Shown piece after piece: positions 1 to 9,064 of a DNA stretch of 64,000 bases. The stretch comes from Flavobacterium psychrophilum (lineage in GTDB: Bacteria; Bacteroidota; Bacteroidia; Flavobacteriales; Flavobacteriaceae), in NCBI GenBank assembly GCA_945862065.1, contig CAMAWT010000010.1, forward strand, positions 26,832 through 90,831, read 5' to 3'. Position 1 is the stretch's first letter, and each line of letters begins with the position of its first letter. The notes under the pieces were generated by a model, which searched no databases, was not told the DNA's origin, and saw nothing but the letters and a program-made list of their open reading frames with translations. The position numbers and the translations under genes were made by a program.

Positions 1-2
1 TA

Positions 3-554
3 AAAGAAGAACTTGATGATCAAGCAAGTCTTTTTTTAACTGAATTGAGTAGTTTACTATTTAGCGCACTTGTTTTAAAGAGAAGTCCATCTATAATGAT
101 AGTAAAACAAAACGATAATGTTGATTATTATTTTGCTACAATAAAAAACAATACAACATCGCTAAATGAAAAAGAAGAACTTTATAATTTTTATTCAAAA
201 AAGTGTTCAACTAAAACATTTATCAATATTCCTATTGTTCCAATTATTGTTCAGTTATTTGAAAATGAAAAAATGGAAAGTTATCTTTCTAGTTTTGGTT
301 TATTCTCACCTGAAGAAAGTAACATAATTGATAAGTTCAGAAACGATCAATGTAAAGAAATTACAATCATAAAACATGATAGTGGAAACATTACTATCAA
401 TACTACAAATGAAAAAAACATTAAAGATGAAGAAGCAAAAAATTTGAGAAGAATTTTAGGGCTCAAAGAATATAGTCGAGCAGAAGTCACTTTTAGAAAT
501 GGTAAACATATGGTAGTTAAAAACACAATTAAAGAAACGATTGAAAAAAAATAA
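3..554 (+). CDS. Hypothetical protein, 5' end cut by window edge
   Basis: I do not recognise this protein. The frame is already open at base 3 (K-E-E-L-D-D-Q-A-S...), so the true start lies left of the window; the TTG at base 45 is only an internal codon. The visible 183 residues are charged, with no signal peptide, membrane segment or known motif. It ends in a lysine-rich tail (KETIEKK) at a TAA at 552-554. It lies upstream of and in the same direction as the small ORF and serine recombinase, so it may be cargo of that mobile element. This is inferred from position only. Confidence 0.55.
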   Translation, partial: KEELDDQASLFLTELSSLLFSALVLKRSPSIMIVKQNDNVDYYFATIKNNTTSLNEKEELYNFYSKKCSTKTFINIPIVPIIVQLFENEKMESYLSSFGLFSPEESNIIDKFRNDQCKEITIIKHDSGNITINTTNEKNIKDEEAKNLRRILGLKEYSRAEVTFRNGKHMVVKNTIKETIEKK

Positions 555-644
555 TTACAACAAACAGTCCTAAGTACCCCTTAGCACTTCACCACATAAT
601 AGTTAAAACGAGTATGCCCTACTCCTTTTCGCTTTTATGGAAAC

Positions 645-809
645 ATGGAATTTGAAAAAGCAAAAAAAAATTTAAATGAACAAAATGAATTAAAATACTC
701 TGACAAAGAAATAAGAGAAATCATCAAACTGTTAGAAGTATTTGCAAAAGTTAAAATCAATAACTTATTATCCAAAAAAGAATATGAAAAATGTAATCCT
801 TTACGTTAG
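645..809 (+). CDS. Small 54-residue protein overlapping the recombinase start
   Basis: ATG at 645 opens a 54-codon frame ending at TAG 807-809, overlapping the recombinase start (ATG 784) by 26 bases in another frame. The product begins MEFEKAKKNLNEQNELKYSD and is highly charged and probably helical (KEIREIIKLLEVFAKVKINNLL). No known domain is recognised. Small ORFs of this type directly upstream of, and overlapping, serine recombinases are common in Bacteroidota elements; a role as recombination accessory or regulator is inference. Translational coupling with the recombinase is likely from the overlap. Confidence 0.55.
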   Translation: MEFEKAKKNLNEQNELKYSDKEIREIIKLLEVFAKVKINNLLSKKEYEKCNPLR

Positions 810-2466
810 AGTCTCAACAGATGAACAAGCAAGCAAAGGTTACTCGTTGAGAGACCAAGAGCAAAAATTATTAAATTATTGCAAAGCAAATGACTTAAAT
901 GTATTGGAGATTTATCGTGAGGATTACTCTGCTAAAACGTTTAAAAGACCCGTTTTTAGTAAATTGTTAGAATACTGCAAGAAAAACAAAAAGGAGGTTC
1001 ACCAACTAATTTTCATAAAGTGGGATAGATTTTCAAGAAATACTTCTGAATCATACCAAATGATTGAAATTTTCGATAGGTTATCGATTCAAGTAAATGC
1101 AATCGAACAACCTTTAGACTTAACCATTCCAGAACAAGGATTAATGCTTGCGGTATATTTATCGATACCGCAAGTAGAAAATCACAGACGTTCACTCAAT
1201 GTAATTTCTGGAATGCGTAGAGCCTTTAAAGAAGGCCGATATGTTGGAAGTTCACCAAAGGGATACGATAATGGAAAAGATGGCTCTAATAAGCCTATTT
1301 TGATACCTAATGATGATGCAAAGTTTGTTCAAGAAGCATTTGAGTTACTCGCAACGGGGCTATACAATCAAGCAGAAGTATTAAAAAAACTAAAATTGAA
1401 AGGATTTAATGTTGGTAAAACATCATTTTCTAATTTGATAAAAAATCCAATTTACTATGGTGGTGTTTTTATCAAAGCATACAAAGATGAAAAGGAATGT
1501 ATCGTAGATGGAATTCATGAACCAATAATAACTAAAGCCTTATTTACTAAAGTTCAATCTATTTTAACTGGCCGAAGAAAAAAACACCATGTTATACACA
1601 AGAAAATAAATGAAACCTATCCGTTAAAAGGTTTTCTTCTATGTCCTGTGTGCAACTCTCCATTAACTGGAAGTACATCAAAAGGAAGGTCAAAGCACTA
1701 CTCCTACTATCATTGTACTAGTCCCTGTAAAGGGAGATATCAATTAGAAGATGTCAATCTTTGGATCAATGATTATCTCAAAAGTATTTCCTTCACTCCT
1801 ACTGTAAAAAAATTATTTGCAGAAATGGTTATTGATGGACTGAGCGCTGAAAAGGATAAAAAAATGCTGGGGCCCAAACATTATGAAAAAGTGAAACAAA
1901 TAGAGGGCAAAATGGAACGATTACAGGATCTTTATGTTGATGGGGAAATGGACAAAAAAGAATATGAAGTTGCTAAAGAAAGATACAAAGTTATTTACGA
2001 TGAACTTAAAGAACTCGAGATTGCTGTAATTGATGACAAAGAGATTTTAGAATTGTATAAAAAAGCAATCAATAAAATGGAAGGTCTTGATAGTCAGTTT
2101 ATTGAATCTGATATTGATGGGAAAAGACGTATAATTGGTTCGATATTTCCAAATAAATTCCACTTTGAAAATAATAAAGTTCGAACCGCAGATTTAAATC
2201 CGATATTATTGAAAATAGCCAGTGTTAACAGGGCTTCACGGGTTGAAAAAAAAAGGGACAAATCTAAAAAATTAGATTTGTCCCTTACCGTGATCCCATC
2301 AGGATTCGAACCTGAGACCTACTGCTTAGAAGGCAGTTGCTCTATCCAGCTGAGCTATGAGACCATAAAAGATAAAAAAGTCGGGGTGGCAGGATTCGAA
2401 CCTGCGGCCTCCTGCTCCCAAAGCAGGCGCGATAACCGGGCTACGCTACACCCCGAAGAAACTTAA
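784..2466 (+). CDS. Large serine site-specific recombinase with chromosomal C-terminal extension
   Basis: A 560-residue serine recombinase counted from ATG 784; the frame is open upstream to TTG 742, but the catalytic domain starts right at this ATG (MKNVILYVRVSTDEQ, nucleophile Ser10 or Ser11). Order of parts: resolvase catalytic domain (about 1-140, with the RFSR motif), recombinase domain (about 150-260), a zinc ribbon with CPVC and a second Cys pair around CTSPC (about 285-320), a charged coiled coil, then an end resembling the usual family terminus (VRTADLNPILLKIASVN). The last 80 or so codons are not recombinase-like: they read through a minus-strand terminator and antisense tRNA-Arg and tRNA-Pro (GFEPE and GFEPA are reverse-read T-loops). 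The element has probably integrated here, so the chromosome supplies the tail and stop codon. Confidence 0.85.
   Translation: MKNVILYVRVSTDEQASKGYSLRDQEQKLLNYCKANDLNVLEIYREDYSAKTFKRPVFSKLLEYCKKNKKEVHQLIFIKWDRFSRNTSESYQMIEIFDRLSIQVNAIEQPLDLTIPEQGLMLAVYLSIPQVENHRRSLNVISGMRRAFKEGRYVGSSPKGYDNGKDGSNKPILIPNDDAKFVQEAFELLATGLYNQAEVLKKLKLKGFNVGKTSFSNLIKNPIYYGGVFIKAYKDEKECIVDGIHEPIITKALFTKVQSILTGRRKKHHVIHKKINETYPLKGFLLCPVCNSPLTGSTSKGRSKHYSYYHCTSPCKGRYQLEDVNLWINDYLKSISFTPTVKKLFAEMVIDGLSAEKDKKMLGPKHYEKVKQIEGKMERLQDLYVDGEMDKKEYEVAKERYKVIYDELKELEIAVIDDKEILELYKKAINKMEGLDSQFIESDIDGKRRIIGSIFPNKFHFENNKVRTADLNPILLKIASVNRASRVEKKRDKSKKLDLSLTVIPSGFEPETYCLEGSCSIQLSYETIKDKKVGVAGFEPAASCSQSRRDNRATLHPEET
2249..2288 (-). 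terminator. Terminator of the tRNA-Arg/Pro/Ser operon
   Basis: GGGACAAATCTAA and TTAGATTTGTCCC form a perfect 13 bp stem around a short A-rich loop. On the minus strand the stem is followed by a run of T (the AAAAAAAA just left of the stem), so it terminates transcription from the tRNA genes at 2291-2554. On the plus strand no T run follows. It lies inside the recombinase reading frame. Confidence 0.85.
2291..2364 (-). tRNA. tRNA-Arg (anticodon TCT)
   Basis: Read on the minus strand, 74 nt fold as a cloverleaf: acceptor GGTCTCA with TGGGATC, discriminator A, D-arm GCTCAGCTGGATAGAGC, anticodon stem ACTGC/GCAGT with loop CTTCTAA (anticodon TCT), and T-arm with GGTTCGAATCC. CCA is not encoded. 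It is the last gene of a three-tRNA operon and lies next to the recombinase-element end. Confidence 0.95.
2381..2455 (-). tRNA. tRNA-Pro (anticodon TGG)
   Basis: 75 nt on the minus strand. Acceptor CGGGGTG pairs with CACCCCG, discriminator A; anticodon stem CCTGC/GCAGG encloses loop TTTGGGA (anticodon TGG); T-loop GGTTCGAATCC. CCA is not encoded. It lies 16 bp from tRNA-Arg and 12 bp from tRNA-Ser, in one operon. Confidence 0.95.
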
Positions 2467-2467
2467 G

Positions 2468-2554
2468 CGGAGAGTAAGGGATTCGAACCCTTGGTACAGT
2501 TTCCCATACGCATGTTTAGCAAACATGTCCTTTCGGCCACTCAGGCAACTCTCC
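2468..2554 (-). tRNA. tRNA-Ser (anticodon GCT)
   Basis: 87 nt on the minus strand, a class II tRNA with a long variable arm (around TATGGGAAACTGTACC). Acceptor GGAGAGT pairs with ACTCTCC, discriminator G; anticodon stem CATGT/ACATG around TTGCTAA (anticodon GCT). First gene of the tRNA operon. Confidence 0.95.
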
Positions 2555-2587
2555 AAGCTCAATGAACGTATATCTTTTAAGCGGTTG

Positions 2588-2619
2588 CAAATGTATGATA
2601 ACACATCAATATTTACAAG
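2588..2619 (-). promoter_or_regulatory. Promoter of the tRNA operon
   Basis: On the minus strand TACATTTG (2588-2595) matches the Bacteroidota -7 element TAnnTTTG exactly, and a TTG at 2616-2618 stands 20 nt upstream as the -33 element. It lies 34 bp before tRNA-Ser. Confidence 0.7.
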
Positions 2620-2749
2620 TAATTGAACCGTTTTTTTTTACATTAATTTAATATGATAATGAAAACCTTAAAAATCAATTATATACAAGATAATTACTAA
2701 TTTATTTTTAATATTTTGAACTCAAAAATGTAATATCATTAAAAAATAG

Positions 2750-2757
2750 TAAATTTG
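2750..2757 (+). promoter_or_regulatory. -7 element upstream of the thiolase gene
   Basis: TAAATTTG at 2750-2757 matches TAnnTTTG and lies 40 bp before the thiolase ATG. A convincing -33 element at the right spacing is not obvious. Confidence 0.5.
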
Positions 2758-2797
2758 CACTACATATAAACATCAAAAATTACAACAAATAAATAAT

Positions 2798-3976
2798 ATG
2801 ACTAAGAAAATCGTTATTGTATCTGCTGTTAGAACCCCTATTGGGAGTTTCATGGGCTCACTTTCTACTGTTCCTGCTACACAATTGGGAGCTATAGCCA
2901 TTAAAGGTGCTTTAGAAAAAATTAATTTAGATCCGAAACTTGTTGATGAAGTTTATATGGGTAACGTAGTTCAAGCAGGAGTTGGACAAGCTCCGGCTCG
3001 TCAGGCAGCTATATTCGCAGGTTTACCCGATTCTGTTATTTGTACTACCGTAAATAAAGTTTGTGCCTCTGGTATGAAATCTATTATGTTTGGAGCACAA
3101 GCAATTCTTGCAGGTGATGCCGAAATTGTAGTTGCAGGTGGAATGGAAAACATGAGTTTGATACCGCATTATGTGCATTTGAGAAATGGAGTTAAATTTG
3201 GTCCAACTTCATTAGTTGATGGCATGCAAAAAGACGGATTGGTTGATGCATACGATCAAAATGCTATGGGTGTTAGTGCCGATTTGTGTGCTAGCGAACA
3301 TAAAATTTCTAGAGAAGAACAAGATGCTTTTGCTATTCAATCGTATGAAAGATCAGCAGCTGCATCCAATTCAGGGAAATTTGATACTGAAATTGTGCCG
3401 GTAACCATCCCACAAAGAAAAGGAGACCCAATTGTTGTAAGTAAAGATGAAGAATTTAGTAATGTAAAAATCGATAAAATTCCTTCATTAAACCCAGTTT
3501 TCACAAAAGATGGAACTGTTACAGCAGCAAATGCTTCAACAATTAATGATGGTGCAGCAGCTTTAATATTAATGTCTGAAGAAAAAGCAATTTCTTTAGG
3601 ATTAAAACCACTTGCTTTTATAAAAAGTTATGCAGATGCAGCCCAAGAGCCAAAATGGTTTACTACAGCTCCTGCAAAAGCATTGCCAAAAGCGTTGGAC
3701 AAAGCCGGAATTTCGTTGGAAGACGTTGAATATTTTGAGTTTAACGAAGCATTTTCAGTAGTTGGATTAGCTAACGCAAAAATATTAGGTCTATCTAATG
3801 ATAAATTAAATGTTAATGGCGGTGCTGTATCGTTAGGTCATCCGCTAGGGTGTTCTGGCGCAAGAATTGTTGTTACATTACTTAACGTTTTAGAACAAAA
3901 CAATGCCAAGATTGGTGCTGCAGCAATTTGTAACGGTGGCGGAGGTGCAAGTGCCATTGTAATTGAAAGAATGTAA
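2798..3976 (+). CDS. Acetyl-CoA C-acetyltransferase (thiolase)
   Basis: Condenses two acetyl-CoA to acetoacetyl-CoA, or cleaves acetoacetyl-CoA in the reverse direction; cytoplasmic. The 392-residue length equals that of classic biosynthetic thiolases, and the catalytic residues fall at their textbook positions: Cys89 (VNKVCASGMKS), His348 (GHPLG) and Cys378 (ICNGGGG). FNEAFS is the conserved thiolase motif. With HMG-CoA synthase at 57991 it could feed the mevalonate pathway; fatty-acid or ketone metabolism is the alternative. The NlpC/P60 gene follows after 8 bp and is probably cotranscribed. Confidence 0.93.
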   Translation: MTKKIVIVSAVRTPIGSFMGSLSTVPATQLGAIAIKGALEKINLDPKLVDEVYMGNVVQAGVGQAPARQAAIFAGLPDSVICTTVNKVCASGMKSIMFGAQAILAGDAEIVVAGGMENMSLIPHYVHLRNGVKFGPTSLVDGMQKDGLVDAYDQNAMGVSADLCASEHKISREEQDAFAIQSYERSAAASNSGKFDTEIVPVTIPQRKGDPIVVSKDEEFSNVKIDKIPSLNPVFTKDGTVTAANASTINDGAAALILMSEEKAISLGLKPLAFIKSYADAAQEPKWFTTAPAKALPKALDKAGISLEDVEYFEFNEAFSVVGLANAKILGLSNDKLNVNGGAVSLGHPLGCSGARIVVTLLNVLEQNNAKIGAAAICNGGGGASAIVIERM

Positions 3977-3984
3977 TTCAATAT

Positions 3985-4755
3985 ATGATCTTGATGTTTG
4001 CCATTTGTAATTTATCTAATATTCCTTTACGAATAGAACCCAATGACCGAAGCGAAATTGTTTCGCAAGTACTTTTTGGAGAGCATTTTAGTATATTGGA
4101 AGTAGATAAACAATGGTCTAAAATTAAATTACACTTTGATGATTATGAGGGCTGGATTGACACAAAACAGTACCAGCTGTTATCAAAAGAACAATTTGAT
4201 AGGTTATCAAATCTGCCTATTGAACTAAATTCAGATTTTGTTGAATATATTTCAAATGGCTCCAATTCATTAATACCTATTACTCTTGGAGCTAGTGTAG
4301 CTTTTCTAAATGATGCCGAAATTAACAATCAATCTTACTTATTTGAAGGATTAAAAATATCAGGAATATATCCTAAATCCAATATTGTAGAAACCGCTTT
4401 CATGTATTTGAATGCTCCTTATTTGTGGGGAGGAAAAACGCCATTTGGAATCGATTGTTCGGGGTTTACCCAAATGGTTTATAAATTAAATGGATATAAA
4501 TTGCTTAGAGATGCATCACAACAAGCTGCACAGGGTGAAGTTTTGAGTTTTATTGAAGAAAGCGAACCTGGAGATTTGGCTTTTTTTGATAATGAAAATG
4601 GATCCATCATACATGTTGGAATCATGTTAGAAGACAATTATATTATTCACGCAAGTGGCAAAGTTAGAATTGATAGATTGGATCATTTAGGTATTTATAA
4701 TGCTGAAACAAATAGGCACACGCATCGACTTCGTGTTATTAAAAAAATCATATAA
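3985..4755 (+). CDS. NlpC/P60 peptidoglycan endopeptidase with SH3 domain
   Basis: A 256-residue C40-family cysteine peptidase, expected to cut gamma-D-Glu-meso-DAP or related cell-wall stem-peptide bonds. Residues 1-65 resemble a bacterial SH3 domain (NIPLRIEPNDRSEIVSQVL, with WSKIKL and GWID). The catalytic domain spans about 135-256 with Cys158 (DCSGF), His210 (HVGI) and His222 (IHAS). No signal peptide is evident, which is common for annotated flavobacterial homologues; ATG 3994 is an alternative start. It follows the thiolase gene by 8 bp, although the two functions are unrelated. Confidence 0.88.
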   Translation: MILMFAICNLSNIPLRIEPNDRSEIVSQVLFGEHFSILEVDKQWSKIKLHFDDYEGWIDTKQYQLLSKEQFDRLSNLPIELNSDFVEYISNGSNSLIPITLGASVAFLNDAEINNQSYLFEGLKISGIYPKSNIVETAFMYLNAPYLWGGKTPFGIDCSGFTQMVYKLNGYKLLRDASQQAAQGEVLSFIEESEPGDLAFFDNENGSIIHVGIMLEDNYIIHASGKVRIDRLDHLGIYNAETNRHTHRLRVIKKII

Positions 4756-4784
4756 AAAAAGTCTCCATTTGGAGACTTTTTTAC
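4755..4784. terminator. Bidirectional terminator between NlpC/P60 and TPR genes
   Basis: GTCTCC-ATTT-GGAGAC stem-loop (4761-4776), flanked by an A run on the left and a T run on the right, so it works in both directions between the convergent genes ending at 4755 and 4802. Confidence 0.85.
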
Positions 4785-4801
4785 ATTTTATCAAAATAGA
4801 A

Positions 4802-6115
4802 TTACATTTTTGCTTTTAAAGCTTTGTATTCGTCTGTCATGTCTAATGCATTGTAAACACTAAGCAACAATTTTTTAACATCCACATTTGTAGGGTCCAA
4901 TTCTACTATTTTTTGTAAAGGAGGCAATGCTTTTTTAAAGTTTTTCTCTCTTTCTATTTTTAAGTAATTATATCTTTTTGTATCTTTTTCAGAAGTTCCA
5001 AGTTTGTTCATTTCAACAACATACTTTTCATCATCTCTCAAAGTTAACTCTGTTAAGTTAATATAAGCATTAACATATTTTGGGTCAATTTCAATGGCTC
5101 TTTTATAATATTTTTCAGCATCAACAATATTATTAGCATTTGATTCTATTAAACCAATGTTAAAAATTAATTCCGCGTTATTAGAATAGGATTGTAAAGC
5201 TTCAGCAACAAGTTTAGTATACCCATCGTTGTCTTTCAATTTTTTCAATAAATCTAAATGACTTATTAACAAAGAAGTATCTGTTGGATTTGCTTTTCTA
5301 GCATCAACTAAAGCTGTTTTTGCTTCTTCGTTTTTACCTTTTTGAAGTAAAATTAAAGCAATATTTCTGTAAATTTCGCCTCTTTTTGATGGAATCAATT
5401 CTTGTCTTGGTTTTTCATATTGACCCGCTTTTACCATCAAATCACGTTGAAGAGGATTTGTACCAAAATAATCTTCTGTTTTAGTTGTTTTGTTAGTAGC
5501 ATAATACTGAGTCTCTTCACCAGAATAATTAATTTGCTTTAATTCATTGTAATAATTTAAAGCTTCATCATAATTCTCTGAACTAACAGCATAGTTTGAC
5601 GCCATATATAATTTATCAGCATCTTTTTTGTCTAATTTATATATAGAATAAAGTATTGCAGCAGTTTCTTTGTACTTTTTTTCTTTGCTTAAACCATCAG
5701 CATAATTTAAAAACATTGGCTTGAATGAAGTAATGGTTTCATTTATGTCATCTGTATATACTTTTTTACCCGATTTTACCTCAAATGCCAAAGTAGCATT
5801 CAAACCCGTAGCAAGTTGATCAATTGATTCAGCTGAAATATATTTGCTAATCTGTTCAGGAGTTGCTGTTTTTCCTAAAGCGGTAATTTCCAAAACTGGC
5901 ATCATCACTTTATAAAAATTGCAATAAACCTTATCCGATTCTTCTGTTGCAAGTGTTTCTAATTTTGCAACATTCGATTTGTATAGATTAACATCTTCTA
6001 CAGTCGGAATTTCTTTACCATAAATTTTCTTTAAAGACTTAAGCTCATCTTTTTGAGCAAAAGTAGTAACAGAAACTAATAATGTACCTGCTATTATTAT
6101 TTGTTTTACTTTCAT
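4802..6115 (-). CDS. Exported tetratricopeptide-repeat protein
   Basis: A 437-residue protein with a Sec signal peptide (MKVKQIIIAGTLLVSVTTFA, then QKDE). The rest is helical with TPR-like repeats, clearest around NAELIFNIGLIESNANNIVD and AEKYYKRAIEIDPKYVNAYI (about 310-350) and KALPPLQKIVELDPTN near residue 400. Likely periplasmic or outer-membrane-associated scaffold; its partner is unknown. It starts 77 bp after gyrA on the same strand with no clear terminator between them, so cotranscription with gyrA is likely. Confidence 0.85.
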   Translation of the reverse strand: MKVKQIIIAGTLLVSVTTFAQKDELKSLKKIYGKEIPTVEDVNLYKSNVAKLETLATEESDKVYCNFYKVMMPVLEITALGKTATPEQISKYISAESIDQLATGLNATLAFEVKSGKKVYTDDINETITSFKPMFLNYADGLSKEKKYKETAAILYSIYKLDKKDADKLYMASNYAVSSENYDEALNYYNELKQINYSGEETQYYATNKTTKTEDYFGTNPLQRDLMVKAGQYEKPRQELIPSKRGEIYRNIALILLQKGKNEEAKTALVDARKANPTDTSLLISHLDLLKKLKDNDGYTKLVAEALQSYSNNAELIFNIGLIESNANNIVDAEKYYKRAIEIDPKYVNAYINLTELTLRDDEKYVVEMNKLGTSEKDTKRYNYLKIEREKNFKKALPPLQKIVELDPTNVDVKKLLLSVYNALDMTDEYKALKAKM

Positions 6116-6192
6116 TTTTATTTATATTAATTTTTAAATTGATTAAATTTTAAAACTATTTATATTTTTACAAATAGATTTATTTCTAAATA

Positions 6193-8805
6193 TTATTCAT
6201 CCGAATCATCATCAGAATCGTCGGCCTCATCTTCAACAATTTCTTCATCGTCTTCATCTTCATCAACAGAACCATCGTCTTCTAATACTTCTAAAACAGG
6301 TTTAACTCTTTCAATAACAGTTGATTCAATAATATTTCCTTCTTCGTCAACGATTGGTTCTTCTTCATCATCTTTCATTACTTTTGTAACAGCAGCGATT
6401 GAATCTTTACCTTTAATATTGATAAGTTTTACACCTTGAGTGGCTCTACCCATAACTCGTAAATCTTCTACTGCCATACGAATGGTTAAACCCGATTTGT
6501 TGATAATCATTAAATCATCAGCATCAGTAACCGAATTAATAGAAATTAAATCTCCCGTTTTTTCAGTTATGTTTAATGTTTTTACTCCTTTTCCACCTCG
6601 GTTCGTAATTCTGTAATCGTCAAGGCTTGAACGTTTTCCGTAACCGTTTTCAGAAACAACCAATATTTCGCTGGTCATATCGTTTACAGTTACCATACCG
6701 ATAACTTCATCAGATTCATCTTTCAAAGTTATACCTCTTACTCCAGAAGCAGTTCTTCCCATTGGTCTTGTTTTTGTTTCCTCAAAACGAACCAATTTAC
6801 CCGACTTAACGGCCATGATAATTTGGCTTTCACCATTTGTCAATTGAGCACCCAATAATTCATCACCTTCTTTAATAGTGATTGCTGCAACTCCATTTAT
6901 ACGTGGTTTTGCATATTTTTCTAAAGATGTCTTTTTAACTTGACCTTTTTTAGTAACCATTACTAAATTGTGGCTATTGGTATAATCTTTATCCTTAAGA
7001 TCCTGCGTACAAATAAATGCTTTTACTTTATCGTCAGACTCAATGTTTATAAGGTTTTGTAAAGCTCTACCTTTTGCCGTTTTACTTCCTTCTGGAATTT
7101 CATAAACACGCATCCAATAACATTTCCCTTTTTGAGTAAAGAACATCATATATTGGTGATTGGTAGCAACATACATGTGCTCTAAGAAATCTTGATCTCT
7201 TGTACCAGCACTTTTTTGTCCTACTCCTCCTCTATTCTGAGTTTTATATTCATTTAAATTCGTACGTTTGATGTAACCAGCATGAGATATTGTAATAACC
7301 ACATTATCATCAGCAATCAAATCTTCAATACTTACATCACCACCAGAATATTCGATAACAGAACGACGGTCATCACCATATTTAGCTTTAACTTCATTTA
7401 ATTCTTCTTTAATCAATGCCATTCTTAAATCTTTACTTGCTAGTAATTCTTTCAAATGGTTGATTAATTTCATAATCTCTTCATATTCAGCTCGTAGTTT
7501 ATCTTGCTCTAAACCTGTCAACTGACGTAAACGCATCTCAACAATAGCTCTTGCTTGAATTTCAGATAATTTAAAACGCTCAATTAATTTAGCCCTAGCT
7601 TCTTCTCCGTCTTTAGAAGCTCTAATAATTTTAATTACTTCATCAATATTATCTGAAGCAATAATCAATCCTTCTAAAATATGAGCTCTTTCTTCTGCTT
7701 TTCGTAATTCAAATTGCGTTCGTCTTACTACCACATCATGACGGTGTTCTACAAAATAATGAATTAAATCTTTAAGATTTAACATTTGAGGTCTTCCTTT
7801 AACTAATGCAATATTATTAACACTAAAAGACGATTGTAGTTGAGTATACTTATATAAGGTATTAAGCACCACATTTGGAACGGCATCACGTTTTAATTCA
7901 TAAACGATTCGCATCCCAGATCTATCCGATTCATCACGGATATTAGAAATACCTTCAATCTTTTTATCATTAATTAAATCAGCCGTTTTTTTAATCATTT
8001 CTGCTTTATTCACTTGGTATGGAATTTCAGAAACTATAATGACATCTTTACCATTTGCTTCTTCAAATCCAACTTTCGCACGAATAACAATTCTACCTCT
8101 ACCTGTTTTAAAGGCTTCACGAACACCTTCATAACCATATATAACACCTCCTGTTGGAAAGTCGGGCGCTTTGATGTAAGTGATTAATTCATCTATTTCA
8201 ATATCGTTATTGTCAATATATGCAAGCGTGCCATCAATAACTTCCGTAAGGTTGTGTGGCGCCATGTTTGTTGCCATTCCAACTGCAATACCTGATGCAC
8301 CATTAATTAGTAAATTTGGAATCCTAGTAGGCATTACTTTAGGCTCATACAAAGTATCGTCAAAATTCAACTGAAAATCAACTGTCTCTTTGTCAATGTC
8401 TGCCATTATGTCCTCCGACATTTTTTTCATTCTTGCCTCAGTATAACGCATGGCAGCAGGACTATCACCATCAACAGAACCAAAGTTACCTTGACCGTCG
8501 ACTAATAAATAGCGTAAACTCCATTCTTGAGCCATACGCACCATGGCGTCATAAACAGATGTATCTCCGTGTGGATGATACTTTCCTAATACTTCACCAA
8601 CTATTCTAGCTGATTTTTTATGTGCTTTATTTGAAAAAACTCCTAAATCATACATTCCATAAAGTACTCTTCGATGCACTGGTTTCAAACCATCACGTAC
8701 ATCTGGCAATGCTCTTGAAACAATTACAGACATTGAATAATCAATGTATGATGATTTCATTTCATCTTCAATGTTAATAGGAATTAACTTTTCTCCGTCA
8801 GACAT
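6193..8805 (-). CDS. gyrA: DNA gyrase subunit A
   Basis: The 870-residue breakage-reunion subunit of DNA gyrase, which introduces negative supercoils with GyrB (29786-31726). The active-site tyrosine is Tyr121 ([10 protein letters not shown]). The quinolone-determining region reads [10 protein letters not shown]: Thr82 stands at the E. coli Ser83 position and Asp86 at Asp87, so there is no obvious resistance substitution. The C-terminal beta-pinwheel has a GyrA-box-like NRGGKGV (about 750). The protein ends in a strongly acidic tail (mostly Asp/Glu over about 45 residues), often seen in this phylum. It is divergent from clpC, with a 259 bp shared upstream region. Confidence 0.98.
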   Translation of the reverse strand: MSDGEKLIPINIEDEMKSSYIDYSMSVIVSRALPDVRDGLKPVHRRVLYGMYDLGVFSNKAHKKSARIVGEVLGKYHPHGDTSVYDAMVRMAQEWSLRYLLVDGQGNFGSVDGDSPAAMRYTEARMKKMSEDIMADIDKETVDFQLNFDDTLYEPKVMPTRIPNLLINGASGIAVGMATNMAPHNLTEVIDGTLAYIDNNDIEIDELITYIKAPDFPTGGVIYGYEGVREAFKTGRGRIVIRAKVGFEEANGKDVIIVSEIPYQVNKAEMIKKTADLINDKKIEGISNIRDESDRSGMRIVYELKRDAVPNVVLNTLYKYTQLQSSFSVNNIALVKGRPQMLNLKDLIHYFVEHRHDVVVRRTQFELRKAEERAHILEGLIIASDNIDEVIKIIRASKDGEEARAKLIERFKLSEIQARAIVEMRLRQLTGLEQDKLRAEYEEIMKLINHLKELLASKDLRMALIKEELNEVKAKYGDDRRSVIEYSGGDVSIEDLIADDNVVITISHAGYIKRTNLNEYKTQNRGGVGQKSAGTRDQDFLEHMYVATNHQYMMFFTQKGKCYWMRVYEIPEGSKTAKGRALQNLINIESDDKVKAFICTQDLKDKDYTNSHNLVMVTKKGQVKKTSLEKYAKPRINGVAAITIKEGDELLGAQLTNGESQIIMAVKSGKLVRFEETKTRPMGRTASGVRGITLKDESDEVIGMVTVNDMTSEILVVSENGYGKRSSLDDYRITNRGGKGVKTLNITEKTGDLISINSVTDADDLMIINKSGLTIRMAVEDLRVMGRATQGVKLINIKGKDSIAAVTKVMKDDEEEPIVDEEGNIIESTVIERVKPVLEVLEDDGSVDEDEDDEEIVEDEADDSDDDSDE

Positions 8806-9013
8806 AGTTATAAATTTTATATATATTAATTTTTTGTTCTAACGCGCAAGATACAATTAATAAGTAATCTTTAAAGAGTTTTTAACGACATATTTCAATG
8901 ATTTATTAACAAATCAACCCCTATCAATAGTTAATAAAATAGAATATAATTACTTTTATTATCCGTATTTTTTTTGTCTATTAGCATAGAATATAATCAC
9001 ATTCGGAATAGTT

Positions 9014-9046
9014 TTTGACATTGCTATTTGAATTGATTATATTTAC
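9014..9046 (+). promoter_or_regulatory. Promoter of clpC
   Basis: TTTG (9014-9017), a 20 nt spacer, then TATATTTA (9038-9045), a 7 of 8 match to TAnnTTTG. It lies 19 bp before the clpC start codon. Confidence 0.55.
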
Positions 9047-9064
9047 ATCAATAAACAAACAAAT

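Noticed and set aside
742..783. TTG start giving a 574-residue recombinase
   Set aside because: The 14 extra codons are unlike the family N-terminus, whereas ATG 784 starts exactly at the catalytic domain.
8536..8580. GyrA Thr82 at the E. coli Ser83 position as a quinolone-resistance change
   Set aside because: Thr here is a plausible wild-type residue in this group, and Asp86 is intact; nothing else suggests selection.
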